From Pleurodeles waltl (lineage: Eukaryota > Chordata > Amphibia > Caudata > Salamandridae), in contig NC_090444.1 in NCBI RefSeq assembly GCF_031143425.1, forward strand, positions 1,346,708,323 to 1,346,772,322: 64,000 bases of DNA, in the 5' to 3' direction. Of this stretch, positions 32,900-45,225 are shown one piece after another. The number at the start of each line of letters is the position of its first letter. Positions within the stretch are counted from its first letter, which is position 1. The translations under genes and the position numbers were made by a program. Below the pieces are notes generated by a model, which did no database searches, was not told where the DNA came from, and worked only from the letters and a program-made list of their open reading frames with translations.

Positions 32900-34837
32900 A
32901 GCTATAAAAATAATGCAGCATTCACGTTACTAAAATGTGTGCATCTTTCTTTCGAAATTACTTTCAGGAATAGCGATTTGCTTTGGTTTCTACCTTTAAC
33001 CCCTCCCATGAAATGAGCCCAGCACCTTCCCGTAGCTGTCCCCAACGCTTGATACCTGCTTTGATCAATGGAATGCTCAACTTGTCTAGCAAAAGAGGAG
33101 GGGTACCTAGGGAATTTCAAACTGGAGCAAACTCAGAGTAATAATCAATTGAAGGGATTTTCCTCATGCGATACCATACTTCCAAACAAGCCCTCAGCTC
33201 TTCCGCTGAACCTTCTTGAAATACTTCTAGTCCCCAAACCTGTACAAGAAACCACCTTATCCAATCAAATTTAGCAGATCCACATACTGTGTGTATCTGC
33301 TAGTATCATCAGGAGTCCCCAAAAGCACTCTATAGTTCCTTAATTGAAAGGGGAGATAAGACCAAAAAACATCCCGCAGTGCTAGACCCTCCTTTATCAC
33401 CTTCCTTCTTAGTTTCTTCCAACTGAGTCTTGGACACTAAGAGGCCCAGATAAAACTCACTGTCTTCCCTCGTATCTTATCCAAGCTGCCCCTGGAAAAA
33501 GACATAGGGATGTTGTCAAACAAAAAGGTCAATTTAGGGAGGATCATCATCTTCACTAAATTCGTACTGCCATGAAGAGTCAAAGGGAGACACCCCACTT
33601 CGATAACAGCACCTCGGTTTCCTTCCTCACCCTCCTCAGGTTGCACTCTGGTGCCACATCCAGCTTGTGTAAAACCGTGATACCTAAATACCTCATTTCT
33701 TTTTACAACCCAACCCAGTATGTGCTAGATTTCACACCAGCACTGCCGTCTTCTTCTTATACAGAGTAGCTGCAAATAACCCAAACACTTCCAATATGGC
33801 CTCCATGCTCCTCACAGTCTCTGTAGATCTCTCATATACAGAATAGTATTGTCTTCATAGAGGCCCACCTTGAAGTTATAGTCCTGTGATTCAAAAGACT
33901 CAATTCCCACATCCTCCCTTAATGCCTGTGCTAACAGCTCCTTATATATATAAAAAAGCAGAGGGGATAACGGGCATCCCTCACATGTCCCTCTCAAGAT
34001 GTTGACTTTCCTAGTCAGGCCCCCATTAACCAGAATCTGGGCTAGCATTGCTGTGTATAGAGCCTGACCGCCTCGACAAACCCAGGGGGGAGTCTGAAAA
34101 TCCACATCACCTGCCATAAGTAGAACCCATCACACCCTATTAAATGCCTTAGCAGCATCAATGGTAACAGTTGTTAAGGGATCTAAATTTGCATTTGCCA
34201 GATCTGTTACAGATATCAGTTGATGTGTCAAATCATGCAACTGCTGACCTGGCACAAAACCCTTCTGATCTGGGTGCACTACCTTGCTGATAACCAAGGA
34301 AAGCGCTTTCACTAGAATGCCGCCATAGATCTTGTAATCAAAATTTAGTAAAGGAATGGGCCTATATGAGTCTGCTGTCATGGGGTCTTTGTATGGTTTC
34401 AGAAGTAGAGCTGTTAGGGCATCAATACCAGAAGGAGTGATTTTTGAGAGCCCCGCTAATAATAAGTTAAACAAATCCTTCCATATTGAGACTATTATTT
34501 CCTTCATTGATTTATAAAACTCCCTTGGGAGGGCATCAGGGCCTTTCTCCTTCCTATTCTGGGATTTATCAATTTGTAAGATGATTTTCTCCTCTGTGAT
34601 AACCTCCAATAGTTCTTCTTGTTTAACAATAGATAAGGATGGTAATTTTAACCTTGCTACCCACTCCCTTAACCCTGATGCCCTACAAGTATCCCCCTCG
34701 GAATACAGATCCTCAAACATTTTATAAAAGCATTCAGCTGTTTCCTCAGGATCTTCTGACACCTTAACATTACAATCCACTATCAAACTTTTGATGTAAT
34801 TCTGTCCTCTATCCAATTGCGCCATCCAGGCAGACAA
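32900..34837 (-). pseudogene. L1 ORF2, reverse transcriptase and C-terminal part
   Basis: From 34837 downward the RT reads EFYKSMKEIIVSIWKDLFN, PDQKGFVPGQQ (usual FIPGR motif), DAAKAFNRV (usual DAEKAFDRV), then an in-frame TGA at 34130-34132, and continues in the same frame with GCPLSPLLF. The catalytic YADD is changed to YEDN (33848-33859), which would abolish polymerase activity. After a frame change the thumb-like segment LVKMMILPKLTFLFDNIP and FIWAS (33646-33437) follows, then decayed C-terminal sequence to ~32900. Upstream, the same ORF continues beyond the inserted element. Confidence 0.82.
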
Positions 34838-34853
34838 CTTACCAGTACTTTTC

Positions 34854-37542
34854 TGTAGGAAGTTGGCTCTGTATATACTATTTCTAAGTAAGAAATAGTG
34901 TGCACAGAGTCCAAGGGTTCCCCTTAGAGGTAAGATAGTGGCAGAAATAGATAATTCTAATGCTCTATTTTGTGGTAGTGTGGTCGAGCAGTAGGCTTAT
35001 CAGAGGGTAGTGTTAAGCATTTGTTGTACACACACACAGGCAATAAATGAGGAACACACACTCAAAGACTTACTACAGGCCAATAGGTTTTTATATTGAA
35101 AAATATATTTTCTTAGTTTATTTTAAGAACCACAGGTTCATGATTTACATCACACACTTTAAATGTAAGGTACTTCACTTAGATACTTTAGGAACTTTGA
35201 ATGAACACAATATCATGTACAGTCTTTGTAAAAATGGCAATAAGCTATTTCAAAAGTGGATACAGTGCAAAAATCAACAGTTCCTGGGGGAGGTAAGTAA
35301 AGGTCAGTTTTGAAGGTAAGTAAAACACTTACAAGTCTCAAAGTCCGGGCATAGGTAGCCCACCGTTGGGGGTTCAAGGCAAGCCCAAAGTTACCACACC
35401 AGCAGCTCAGGGCCGGTCAGGTGCAGAGGTCAAAGAGGTGCCCAAAACACATAGGTTTCTATGGAGAACAGGAGTGCCCCGGTTCCAGTCTGCCAGCAGG
35501 TAAGTACCCGCGTCCTCGGGGGGCAGACCAGGGGGGTTTTGTAGGGCACCGGGGGGGGGGGGAGACAAGAAGGCACAGAAAGTACACCCTCAGCGGCACA
35601 GGGGCGGCCAGGTGCAGTGTGCAAACAGGCATCGGGTTTTGTATAGGAAGTAATGGAGGGACCCGGGGGTCACTTCAACGATGCAGGCAGGCACAGGGGG
35701 AGCTCCTTGGGGCATCCACCACCTGGGCTAGGCAGAGGGTCACCTGGGGGTCGCTCTTGCACTGGAGTTCGGTTTCTTCAGGTCCTGGGGGCTGCGGGTG
35801 CAGTGTTGGTTCCAGGCGTCGGGTCCCTTGTTACAGGCAGTCGCGGTCAGGGGGAGCCTCCGGATTCTCTCTGCAGGCGTCGCTGTGGGGGCTAAATGGG
35901 GTTATCTCTGGTTACTCACGGGCTCGTAGTCACCGGGGAGTCCTCCCTGAGGTGTTGGTTTTCTGCAGGTCGAGCCGGGGGCGTCGGGTGCAGAGTGTAG
36001 AGTCTCACTCTTCCAGCTGGAAATGTGAAGTCTTTGGAAGTTGCTTCTTTGTTGCAAAGTTGTTACAGGTTTTGAACAGGGGCGCTGTTCACTGGAGTTT
36101 CTTGGTCCTTTAGTCTAGGGCAGTCCTCCGAGGATTCAGAGGTCACTGGTCCCTGTCGGATGCGTCACTAGTTGCAGGTTTTCGGAGTTGGAGGCAGGCC
36201 GGTAGGGCTGGGGCCAAAGCAGTTGTCGTCTTCCTCCTTCTCTGCAGGCTTGTAGGTCAGCAGTCCTTCTTGTTTCTTCCGGTTGCAGGAATCTGATTTC
36301 CTGGGTTCAGGGTCACCCCTAAATACTCAATTTAGGGGTGTGTTTAGGTCTGGGGGGCAGTAGCCAATGGCTACTGTCCTTAAGGGTGGCTATACCCTCC
36401 TTGTGCCTCCTCCCTGAGGGGAGGGGGGCGAATCCCTATTCCTATGGGAGGAATCCTCCAAACTCAAGATGGAGGATTTCTAAAGGCAGGGGTCACCTGA
36501 GCTCAGGACACCTTAGGGGCTGTCCTGCCTGGTGAGTGACTCCTCCTTGTTTTTCTCATTATCTCCCCTGAACTTGCCGCCAAAAGTGGGGGCTGTGTCC
36601 AGGGGGCGGGCATCTCCACTAGCTGGAGTGCCCTGGGGCATTGTAACACGAAGCTTGAGCCTTTGAGGCTCACTGCTAGGGGTTACAGTTCCTGCAGGGG
36701 GGAGGTGTTAAGCATCTTCACCCAGTGCAGACTTTGTTTCTGGCCTCAGAGAGCACAAAGGCCCTTACCCCAGGGGGTCAGAAACTCATCTCTCAGCAGC
36801 AGGCTGGCACAGACCAGTCAGTCCTGCACTGAAGGATTGGGTAAAATACAGGGGACATCTCTAAGATGCCCTCTGTGTGCATTTTTTAATAAATCCAGCA
36901 CTGGCATCAGTGTGGGTTTATTATTCAGAGAAGCTTGATACCAAACTTCCCAGTATTCAGTGTAGCCATTATGGAGCTGTGGAGTTCGTTTTTTGACAAA
37001 CTCCCAGACCATATACTTAATATGGCCACACTGTACTTACAATGTCTAAGAATAGACTTAGACACTGTAGGCGCATATTGCTCATGCAGCTATGCCCTCA
37101 CCTGTGGTATAGTGCACCCTGCCTTAGGGCTATAAGGTCTGCTAGAGGGGTGACTTACCTATGCCACAGGCAGCATTGTGTGTGCATGGCATCCTGAGGG
37201 GGATGCCATGTGGACTTTGCCTTTTTCTCCCCACCAACACACACAATCTGCAATGGCAGTGTTCTAGTGTTAGGTGAGGAGTCCCTTAGGGTGGCGCAAC
37301 ATATGTTGCAGCCCTTAGGGACCTTCCCTGGTCACAGGGCCCTTGGTACCACTGGTACCTTTTACAAGGGACTTATCTGTGTGCCAGGGGTGTGCCAATT
37401 GTGGGAACAATGGTACATTTTAGGTAAAGAACACTGGTGCTGGGGCCTGGTTAGCAGGGTCCCAGCACACTTCTCAGTCAAGTCAGCATCAGTATCAGGC
37501 AAAACGTGGGAGATAACTGCAACAGGGAGCCATTTCCTTACA
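34854..37542 (-). mobile_element. 2.69-kb TGTAGGAAG/TGTAAGGAAA element inserted in L1
   Basis: Plus-strand left end TGTAGGAAGTTGGCTC, right end GAGCCATTTCCTTACA: imperfect terminal inverted repeats with TG...CA ends, flanked by TTTC at 34850-34853 and 37543-37546. It breaks the L1 ORF2 exactly between its endonuclease and RT parts. The GC-rich middle (35430-36250) has degenerate repeats around GGTGCAGTG and GGCGTCGGG and a 14-G run at 35551. No transposase, RT or Gag is present, so it is non-autonomous. The 230-codon plus-strand frame at 35421-36113 is low-complexity and not credible. Similar ends at 41642 suggest a family. Confidence 0.8.
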
Positions 37543-37559
37543 TTTCCCCATACTCAAAT

Positions 37560-38690
37560 TGAGTAAGCTTGCTGATTTGCCACCCTGCCGTCACTCTGCT
37601 GTTAATAATGTGAACATACTCTGCCTGTTTTTTTGCCAGCCTCTCTCTAACTGCTCCTGCGGCAGAACGAGGAGTTCCCTCTCTGTTGCCCCTAACTCTT
37701 CTTCAAAGCCTCATGGCAAGAATCCATAAGCCACTGCTTTAAATATGAATCCCCAACTATCCTCAATGGAGCTCAGCTCATGTTGACACTGGAGTAACAC
37801 TTACTCTCCTCCTTTAATGCATTTGTTAGATCCAAATCTGACAGCAACACCATATCCATAGTCCACCTTGAGCTAGTCTGCACATTAGGAAACCTGGGGC
37901 CATGTGTAGAAAAACATTTTCCCATAGACACTGAATGGGTAAAACCCTTTGATACATTTGGGCTTGATCTCTAACAAAACTGCAGCATGAGCAGTGAACC
38001 GGAATATGTCTAACCACTTTAACGTTGGTGAGTAGTGATTTATCAATTAAAAAGTAATCAATCCTGCTAGAGCTCCTGTACTTCCTGCTATAAAAGGTGT
38101 ACCCTCTCTTCACCCCAGCCTTTGTCCGCCACACATCACACAAAGTCTAACTTCAAGTTCTTAAAAAAAACCTCAATTTAGTGTGTCCTGTAGCTCATCT
38201 TTGTGATGATCTATCTAACACTTTGTCCAAACATACATTAAAATTGCCTCCAACCACTATGGAAAAGGAGAAACTCAACAAATGTCCACTAAATAACACA
38301 GAGGAAGAACATTGTCACAATTTGGACCATAATAACTCCCATATGTAAACCTAGACTGCCCAAAAGTTATACAACCTAAAACCCACTTACCTGGGCAGTC
38401 AGTTTTGAAATTCACAACATTTACGCCAATATTTGTTCTGATGATAAGCACTTTGCCTTTAGAGGAAAGGGATTGATGTGAGCACACACCCTAATGAATC
38501 CATACTAAGCCACTAAAAATACCTTTACACTCCCTTGCTGAAAGACGCATTTCTTCTAGGGTTATGATATGGGCCTGACAATCCTTCCAGTACTGACAAA
38601 TTAAGCCCTGTTTTCTTCTACACCGAAGGCCATTAGCATTCAATGACAAAACCACTAACCCCCTTACCTATATCCATTCTGTTTAAATCA
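37560..38690 (-). pseudogene. L1 ORF2, endonuclease part
   Basis: SLNANGLR near 38612-38650 opens an APE-type endonuclease (usual SLNVNGL), followed by ITLEEMRLS (usual FLQETHL). Further on, WRTKAGVKRGYTFYSRKYRSS and SRIDYFLIDKSLL (38074-38044) contain the conserved SRIDYFL motif with the catalytic Asp region. The frame is interrupted several times between these blocks. The 3' part reaches the insertion at 37542 in the region before the RT fingers. Confidence 0.75.
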
Positions 38691-38999
38691 CCCCACACTC
38701 ACCCGCTACAATGCCAGCCTGTTATACTGATGTATATATCACAGCTAACCTTTAAAAACCTAGGACTCTTGAACTTCTAAAATATCCAAAGTGGCAAAGA
38801 GGATAATTTTCACTTATCACCCTTTTTTCTTTACCCCTTTTTGTTGCCCTCTCTAACACACCTCCCAGTGAACCCACCCTGGGATAACCTCCCATTCCAA
38901 TTAATGGAATTCTACTATGGCATTTTGGGCTCCACCTTAGGAGGAAGAACTACTAATAAAAGGAGCTACTGCGGCAAAACCACCTGTGCCCATTGGTAG

Positions 39000-40424
39000 T
39001 AATAAGGGCTATTGAATTTGGAGAGAAAACCCCATACAAGGAAAATTTACCAAACCAAAAAGAAAAAAGAAGATGAACAAAAGTAACCAACAAAAACCAG
39101 GACTCAAAATAATGCCATGTTGACATTGTGGAGGAGCCTGCATCTTCTTGATGAGGTCATCATCCTGCTCAATGCAGCTGATTTTATACATTTTATTATC
39201 CCACATAACTATGAGCATGGCAAAAAACCTGAACTGAATCCTTGCTCCCAACTTCTGCATTTCCCCAACTTCTGGCCCAACTCCCACTACTTCTGTTCTG
39301 TAGCTCTGTATATATCTGATCTTGTGGTGTATGTGTTCCAGCTTTCCTTGTCTCAAGGCTAAACTCAAGACCTGTTCCTTTATATTGTATGAGAGGCAAT
39401 TAACCAGAATCTTCCTAGGTTTACTTTGTTCCACTGACCGCTTGAAGGGGTCCCTATGGTTCCTTTATATTTCTCTCCCCAGAGCCATCGCCGGATTTCC
39501 TTTCAGGAGCCCCTCCCTAAATAGCTTAATCACAAATCCCTTCAGATCACTCCCTCATAATGTCTTGGGAACATTGAGGACCCTCAGATTGTTCCTCCTT
39601 GAGTGATATTCCAGGCATTCCAACTCCTCCTCCAAGATCTCATTCTGTGATTCAGTAGTCTTTTAATCATATGAGTTCCTCTTGACCTCTTGGTACAGCT
39701 TTCAACACTGACCTCAGGCACTTTGGTCCTCTTTCAAACATTGTCCAGTTATTTCACATGCATGACATACTCCCTGAATCCTTTTCTGGTTAAGTTCCAA
39801 TGTGGCAAAAGCCCTTCTGCATTTCCTGGCGTAAACCCATTGGGATTTGCTCATGTGCTACTGGAGTGCCCGGGCTTTTTGCTTGAACCACTGAGTGCAT
39901 TCCCAAAGTCCCTGCCTGAGTCCCAAAAGGCATACCATGCTTAACTGGCATATCCGCCTGGTCTAACTCCTCACCCTTAACCTGAATTGGGTCAATCAAC
40001 CCACTTAGTGGCTGATACGAACTCAATGTTGGGATGCCAAACACCTCTTCATCATGAATTTACCTCTGTATCACACCTAGGTGAGGGTTTGTAGCTCCTG
40101 TGGTGCACATACAACTTTCATGCTCTGCCCAAGTTGACTTATGGGAGCATCAGTGCAGGGGGCAGCAATCTCTCTGGAAAGATATTATATCGGCTCCTTC
40201 ATCTGTTCTTCCTCCAGCCTCTTTTGGTCTCCCTTATTTCCCGCCATAATCTTAAAAAAGGAACTGACAGATGAGGTGATCTTCGCAGAGGCTAGATCCA
40301 CAGAGGTTTGTTGTTGCTGATAATGCTTCATAACAATAAATCTCATAATCCCCCTCCCCCTAACTATCCCACTCCCACTATCGTCTTCGAGGACAATGCC
40401 CTTTGGAGAGGAAACCGAGGGCAA
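39000..40424 (-). pseudogene. L1 ORF1
   Basis: A start at 40424 (MPSVSSPKG) begins a polar N-terminus. A coiled-coil segment around 39950-39620 ends in LECLEYHSRRNNLRV, the RRNN(L/I)R motif typical of L1 ORF1 proteins. The RRM-like region then includes KPRKILVNCLSYNIKEQVLSLA (39430-39360), equivalent to the usual PRPIL...KE.IL.AAR segment. The C-terminal part continues to ~39009. At least one in-frame stop (after VPKTL) and frame changes interrupt it. ORF1p binds L1 RNA as a trimer; this copy cannot make it. Confidence 0.72.
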
Positions 40425-40650
40425 TCTGTCATGGTATAAGTATATGCAATTAGCCTCATGGAGCTCACATCAAGAATAGGCAAGTGTAGGGAATTGAGGG
40501 GGTGAAGGGAAGGTTACAAGGTCCCAGGCCATAGAAAAAGAAGATCTCTAGCTGATAATGGGAGCTGTTGAAGACTGATGATAAGAGATGCAGGGTTCCT
40601 ATCCATCCTTGGGGCGGACATCTGAAAGCGGAGAAATAACTGGACATTTG

Positions 40651-41641
40651 TCACGCCTCCCTCTGACTCCTCTACTCCACAGTGAAATCAGCTCCACTTA
40701 GGAAAAACCACATCTTTACCCGGCAACAGAATATATTGAAATCCCAAGAGGCTTGCAGTATTTGTTGTTGGGCCTCCACCCCACTGTAACCGTTGCAGTG
40801 AGGAAAAGGTATCCACATGTTTGCTTATGCCCTGGGTTGAAAGGATTTTTGGAGGAGGTGCAGAGTAGGCTTTCAGGAGGTACTGGAAGTCAATCCATGA
40901 TCTGTGCTCTTTTGATTATATTCAGAATGAATGCCCAGCCTGCTAAGGGTGCATTTCCTTGGCAGAAATCACTACGTTTCTACCTGATCCTGCTGACAAG
41001 GAGGGAGGTCTGTATAAACTGGCTCAGCCCCACTCCGCTTGCCCTCTGTAGATTGTTGATCTCAGTTGGAAAAGTCTGTAGATTGGATAGGGACTGTAAA
41101 GGAAGAAGGGTGTCTGGTGATGTTTGGCACTATATATATCAGCTGAAGAAAGAGTAACCCTGACTTCTTTCAGTCCTGTTTATTAAGCCCAACAGGCTGA
41201 CACAAGATTGGGTGACAGGATGCTTGTTTTTCTTCCTGGAGCCCCCTTGTGCCCATCTGTCTTGAACTCCAGGCTATTGTAACAGCAGATGGTCAATGGG
41301 CATCTGAAGGTGTGGCTGTTGTGCCTGGTGACATATGAGGACAAAAGAAGAATGGTAATTTGCTTGATGAATGTAGCATGGAAGAAGAGGCCACACACAA
41401 TATACAATGGTATATGAAGTCATAGCATAATTTATGGACTCAGTACATATGTTGGAAAAGACATATAAGGTTGTATCAAATTTTATGTGTGAATGTTGTT
41501 GCTCCTCTTTAGCAAATTCACCTCTTCTGTGGGGTCACTCCAGACATTTTCATTTTCTGGGCCGTATTTATTACAGTGTTAGGACACTGTACCATGTGAC
41601 ACTGCCAATGCTCTGTGTGCTCCTGCCTTAAAATGGTACTG
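40651..41641. other. Unassigned sequence
   Basis: A 134-codon plus-strand frame at 40753-41157 has no recognised domain and may be L1 5' untranslated DNA. A GGGCCGTATTTATTACAG string at 41559 resembles a MITE left end truncated by the element that begins at 41642. Confidence 0.3.
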
Positions 41642-44020
41642 TAAGGAAATGCCTCTTTTTGCATGATCACACCCATCTGACTTGGCTAATGCGGCTGGGT
41701 TATCAACTCTGCGAATGAACTGAGGACTGCTAACCAGACATCAGTGCCAATGTTCTGACTCTACAAATTATATGTTTCATTGATTTACACCCAATTGTTA
41801 TAACTTTACTTGCTTATTACTCTGTACTATATGGTACCAGTGGTATCCAGAGCCTGCAAAATAAAGTATCCTACCAAGGCTGCAGCACCTATATTGCCAC
41901 CCAGGATGTGACAACGTGAAAACATGGATCCCTGCCTGCCACTGCATACTGGCGGAGCAGTTTTAAACTGCTAACTTGACTTTGTCATTTAATTTAATGG
42001 CAAATCCCAAACCTCCCTTTTTGATATACATAAGTCACTCCTACAACAGGCCTGTCAAGTCCTAAGGCAGGATGCTGTATATTAAAGAGTAGGACATGTA
42101 TTTTTACTTCTAACAGTAAAATCCACAAATCATTGTTTTCTATTGAGGAAACCTTAGTTTCCCCATGGGTGAGGACAGGGTTGCACACTGACAATTCAGC
42201 TGTGCTAACTTTTGAATGGGTCTACTAAGGTTGATACTTTAAGGCATTAAAATAATCTGTGCATTAAACCTGACTTGATGCCAAAGTCGAACATAATGTA
42301 ATTCCTTAAGAAATGTAAAATTTAGAAAGTTACCACACTGTTGCCCAGGTTTTCCTATGGCTATTCACAAATGTTGGTACCATGATAGCCTTCCGCCATC
42401 CTGGGGAGAAGTGTGTAACAACTCCCAGGTTTATGAAAAATAGGGGCATTCTTTTGGAAGAGGTGTCACATCTCCCTGACATGAAGCCACACATGGTGTC
42501 ATCCCAAAAGGTGAGCTTCAAAGGAGAAGCCACCTTTGAAGGGCAAATGGTTAACACACACAAGAGGTGAGTTTGTTGAGTTAGACGGTTTGGCGTCATG
42601 GACAGAGCGGGAGTCTAGTTGCCAAACAGATTTCTTTGTGGGAATGTAGCCCTCAGGCAGCTACATCTCTAGGATGGGCTAACAATCTCCACACATGGAA
42701 AGAGAGGTTTTGCCATCTTGGGAGTGGGCAGAATAGTACACTTTGCGATAGCTAGATGCCATATATCGGAGGAAGTCACCATCAGGTGGGAGGTCCTAGT
42801 AGTCCTTTGAGTAGTAACCACTGCATCCCCAAGAGCAGTTTCTGAGCATAAGTATGGCACACCTGGCACCCAGACCTCGGATCACCTCTGGAATGGAGAG
42901 AAAACTGAAGAAGGACTGCCTTGCTGTCCCTGGATCTGACAAGAGAGGCTGCACCAACCAATGAACTGCACCTACTGACCCCGTGGGCTAGCAAAGAGAG
43001 GACTATGCCTTTTTGCCTGGCTTGTAGAAAAGTAGCTCCCAAGCCCTAGACAGAAGAGAGAACTCCAAGTGTCAGTTGGCTGACTTCCAGTTATAGCATC
43101 AGGGCCACAGAAGCTGACGGATCCCGTTTTGTCAGTCAGTAGTCACAATCGCCTGATCACCACTGGTCGCTGCGGTGCAGTCCTGACAACCAAGTTCTAA
43201 TGCTCAAAATTTGCACTGAGTCTTCTAGACCTGAGAGATTTGTCAAAGTGCTTTTGAGTGGCCCAAAACAGACACTAGCCTTCACCAAGACAAGTGGGGA
43301 CCTCTGTTTTTGATGTGACTGGAGACCAGTAGTCCAGTGGCAACTGAACATTTTGCAGTACCAAAAAGGACTTCAGAGGACATTGAGCCCTGTGGCCAAA
43401 TTGTTCCACCTAGACCACGGACCAAGGTGTAGCCGAAGGAAGACCCTTGTTGACCACACAGTATTCTCACCATCTTACAGCATCTTTGGCATCAGTCCCA
43501 CTCCCTTAAAGTCTATGGAGGTTAGCAGATTGAGCATGGAACTGGAAATGAGACTGCTATGGTGACTAGGTCACTGTCCTACTACTCGTCATTGGACCCC
43601 CCTGGTCTTCTCCTTGTCAGAATTGGTCACCAAAGGTGGGCTAGAGTAGCTGAACGCAACTCTATAAAAGTTTCACAAAGTTTCCAAATTATTTTGTAAC
43701 CATTGTTTGTTCGCATTTTTAAGTGAAAAGCTGTAATTTATGATTTACGTAAGAATTCATATCTCTGGAACCCACTGGTTGATTTTGTTTGTTTTGGCAT
43801 CCAAAAAAAATCATAAAGATAAGAACTATTTAAATGATTTTGCTGGTGTTATGTGGCTTTCTTATTTCATTATTTTGGTACTTTTAAATGCTTTACACGT
43901 ATTCCTTTGTTTGAGCCTGCCTCCCCGAAGCCACTGGTACCCAAAGATGAGCAAATGTTTAACAAATAAGCCTGACTGGACCTAAGTCAGTAACAAGAGT
44001 GTATTCCATGGTGGGGTTGC
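41642..44020 (+). mobile_element. TGTAAGGAAATGCC-ended element, relative of 34854-37542
   Basis: Begins TGTAAGGAAATGCCTC, matching the terminus of the 2.69-kb element on its minus strand. The body includes GCAGGATGCTGTATATTAAAG and GTAGGACATGTA blocks, then GGACTGCC/CTGTCCCTGGATCTGAC near 42915-42945, and a segment at 43705-43900 with CATAACTCT-like text. From memory this resembles a salamander family with the same order of blocks. The right terminus was not found. No coding frame is credible. Confidence 0.5.
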
Positions 44021-45225
44021 ACAACCGCACCAGATAATACACCACTTTCCTCACAGTAGTGTTAAATGTAATTTCAGCCAATGGGTCTATTTGACTCTAT
44101 TTGACTCTCCTTAAATACTAATGTAGATGGCATACAAATACACAACTGGTGTGGAAATCAAATATCATATGTTGACTTCATTGTGTATTTACACCACTCA
44201 CAGATAAGATAAAATGATATGCCTGCCAAGAGCATCACTATGTAGAGGCTGGGCTGCAGTACAAAAACAATGCAGTAACATCTGTCTGGGAAAGTGTTTT
44301 AGCCATGCAGAAAGGCCTAATTTTAATCTGTTTATATTCATATATCCACAAGTCACTCTTAAAGTGTGCTTTGAAGGGCCACAGGGCAGGATGCTAATAC
44401 ATACAGATATGGATATGGCAATCTACACTTTGGGATTAGTGTGCTCTCAAATTGAAAAAAAATCTAAAGCTGTGTCACTGTGTAGATCTTCCTTTCCACT
44501 GAACAGGCCTGATGGGACTAATCCTTTTTCTGCTAGGCCTATCCCCCACAGTGCAGAGCCCTTTATTGGCTATTTAGGGTAGTTCGCGATTGGGCCTCCA
44601 TAACGTTTTATGCACATAAGCTATCCATGCCAAATTTGTGTCATTTTTTTCCAACACCCCAGGGATTCTAAAGGTGCCCAGGTTTTTATGTGTTCCCCTG
44701 GATAGCAAAATATGACAACATTTTGAGATTTTTGAGAAAAGTACGGAAAAAGTGCTCCAGATAAAAGTGACTGTTTTTGTCCCTAAAAATGGCATTCATA
44801 ACTGGTTTGCTGTACTAAAGTCACCATCTTCGCAGCTTTCAGGAACATGCAGAGCTGAATCAAAGAACACACTTTGTACAAGAGTTTTAGCATTTTACTA
44901 AGAATCAGTCTATTTTCCCCATTCTTTGTGCTCTTAGCATACTTCCAGTTTGTGGTGGAAACCAATGTTAAACCATGGATGAGCAAGAAAAGCTATAGAT
45001 TCCTCTCAAATTGGCAATATTCCAAATTCAACAAGGGGTCATATGTGTAGATCCCTCATGGGTTTTCCAAGGAAAATACACATTGAAAAAAAGAAATATT
45101 GAGAATGAGCAGGAAAAAACAGGCATTTGTGACATTTTCATCTGTAACTTTTTGCCATGATGGCAGATTGACAAAAACAATATGCCATTATATTTGCTAG
45201 ATCCTTCTGGTTGGGGAGATACATA
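44021..45225 (+). repeat. Dispersed repeat, left part (continues after MITE)
   Basis: From about 44580 the sequence is collinear with 46276-47480 as one repeat interrupted by the MITE at 45226-46272: the text before (GGGGAGATACATA) and after (GTTTTTGTAGCTTCTCTAAG) is adjacent in related copies as I recall them. 44021-44580 is unassigned. No gene. Confidence 0.45.

Larger units (their letters stand above)
32885..40650 (-). mobile_element. Near-full-length L1-type LINE, split by an inserted element
   Basis: Reading on the minus strand: ORF1 (40424 to ~39000), ORF2 endonuclease (~38690 to ~37800), the start of the RT region up to ~37543, then a foreign 2.69-kb element (37542-34854), then the RT domain resumes (34837 to ~33800) and the ORF2 C-terminal region continues to ~32900. 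Without the insertion it is about 5.1 kb. Stops, frameshifts and a changed RT catalytic motif show it is dead. Confidence 0.82.

Noticed and set aside
35421..36113. 230-codon plus-strand frame
   Set aside because: Gly/Arg/Ser-rich, produced by the GC-rich degenerate array within the inserted element. No domain, and frames are open on both strands.
40753..41157. 134-codon plus-strand frame
   Set aside because: Beside the 5' end of a minus-strand L1. No motif and no start context; likely chance or L1 leader antisense.
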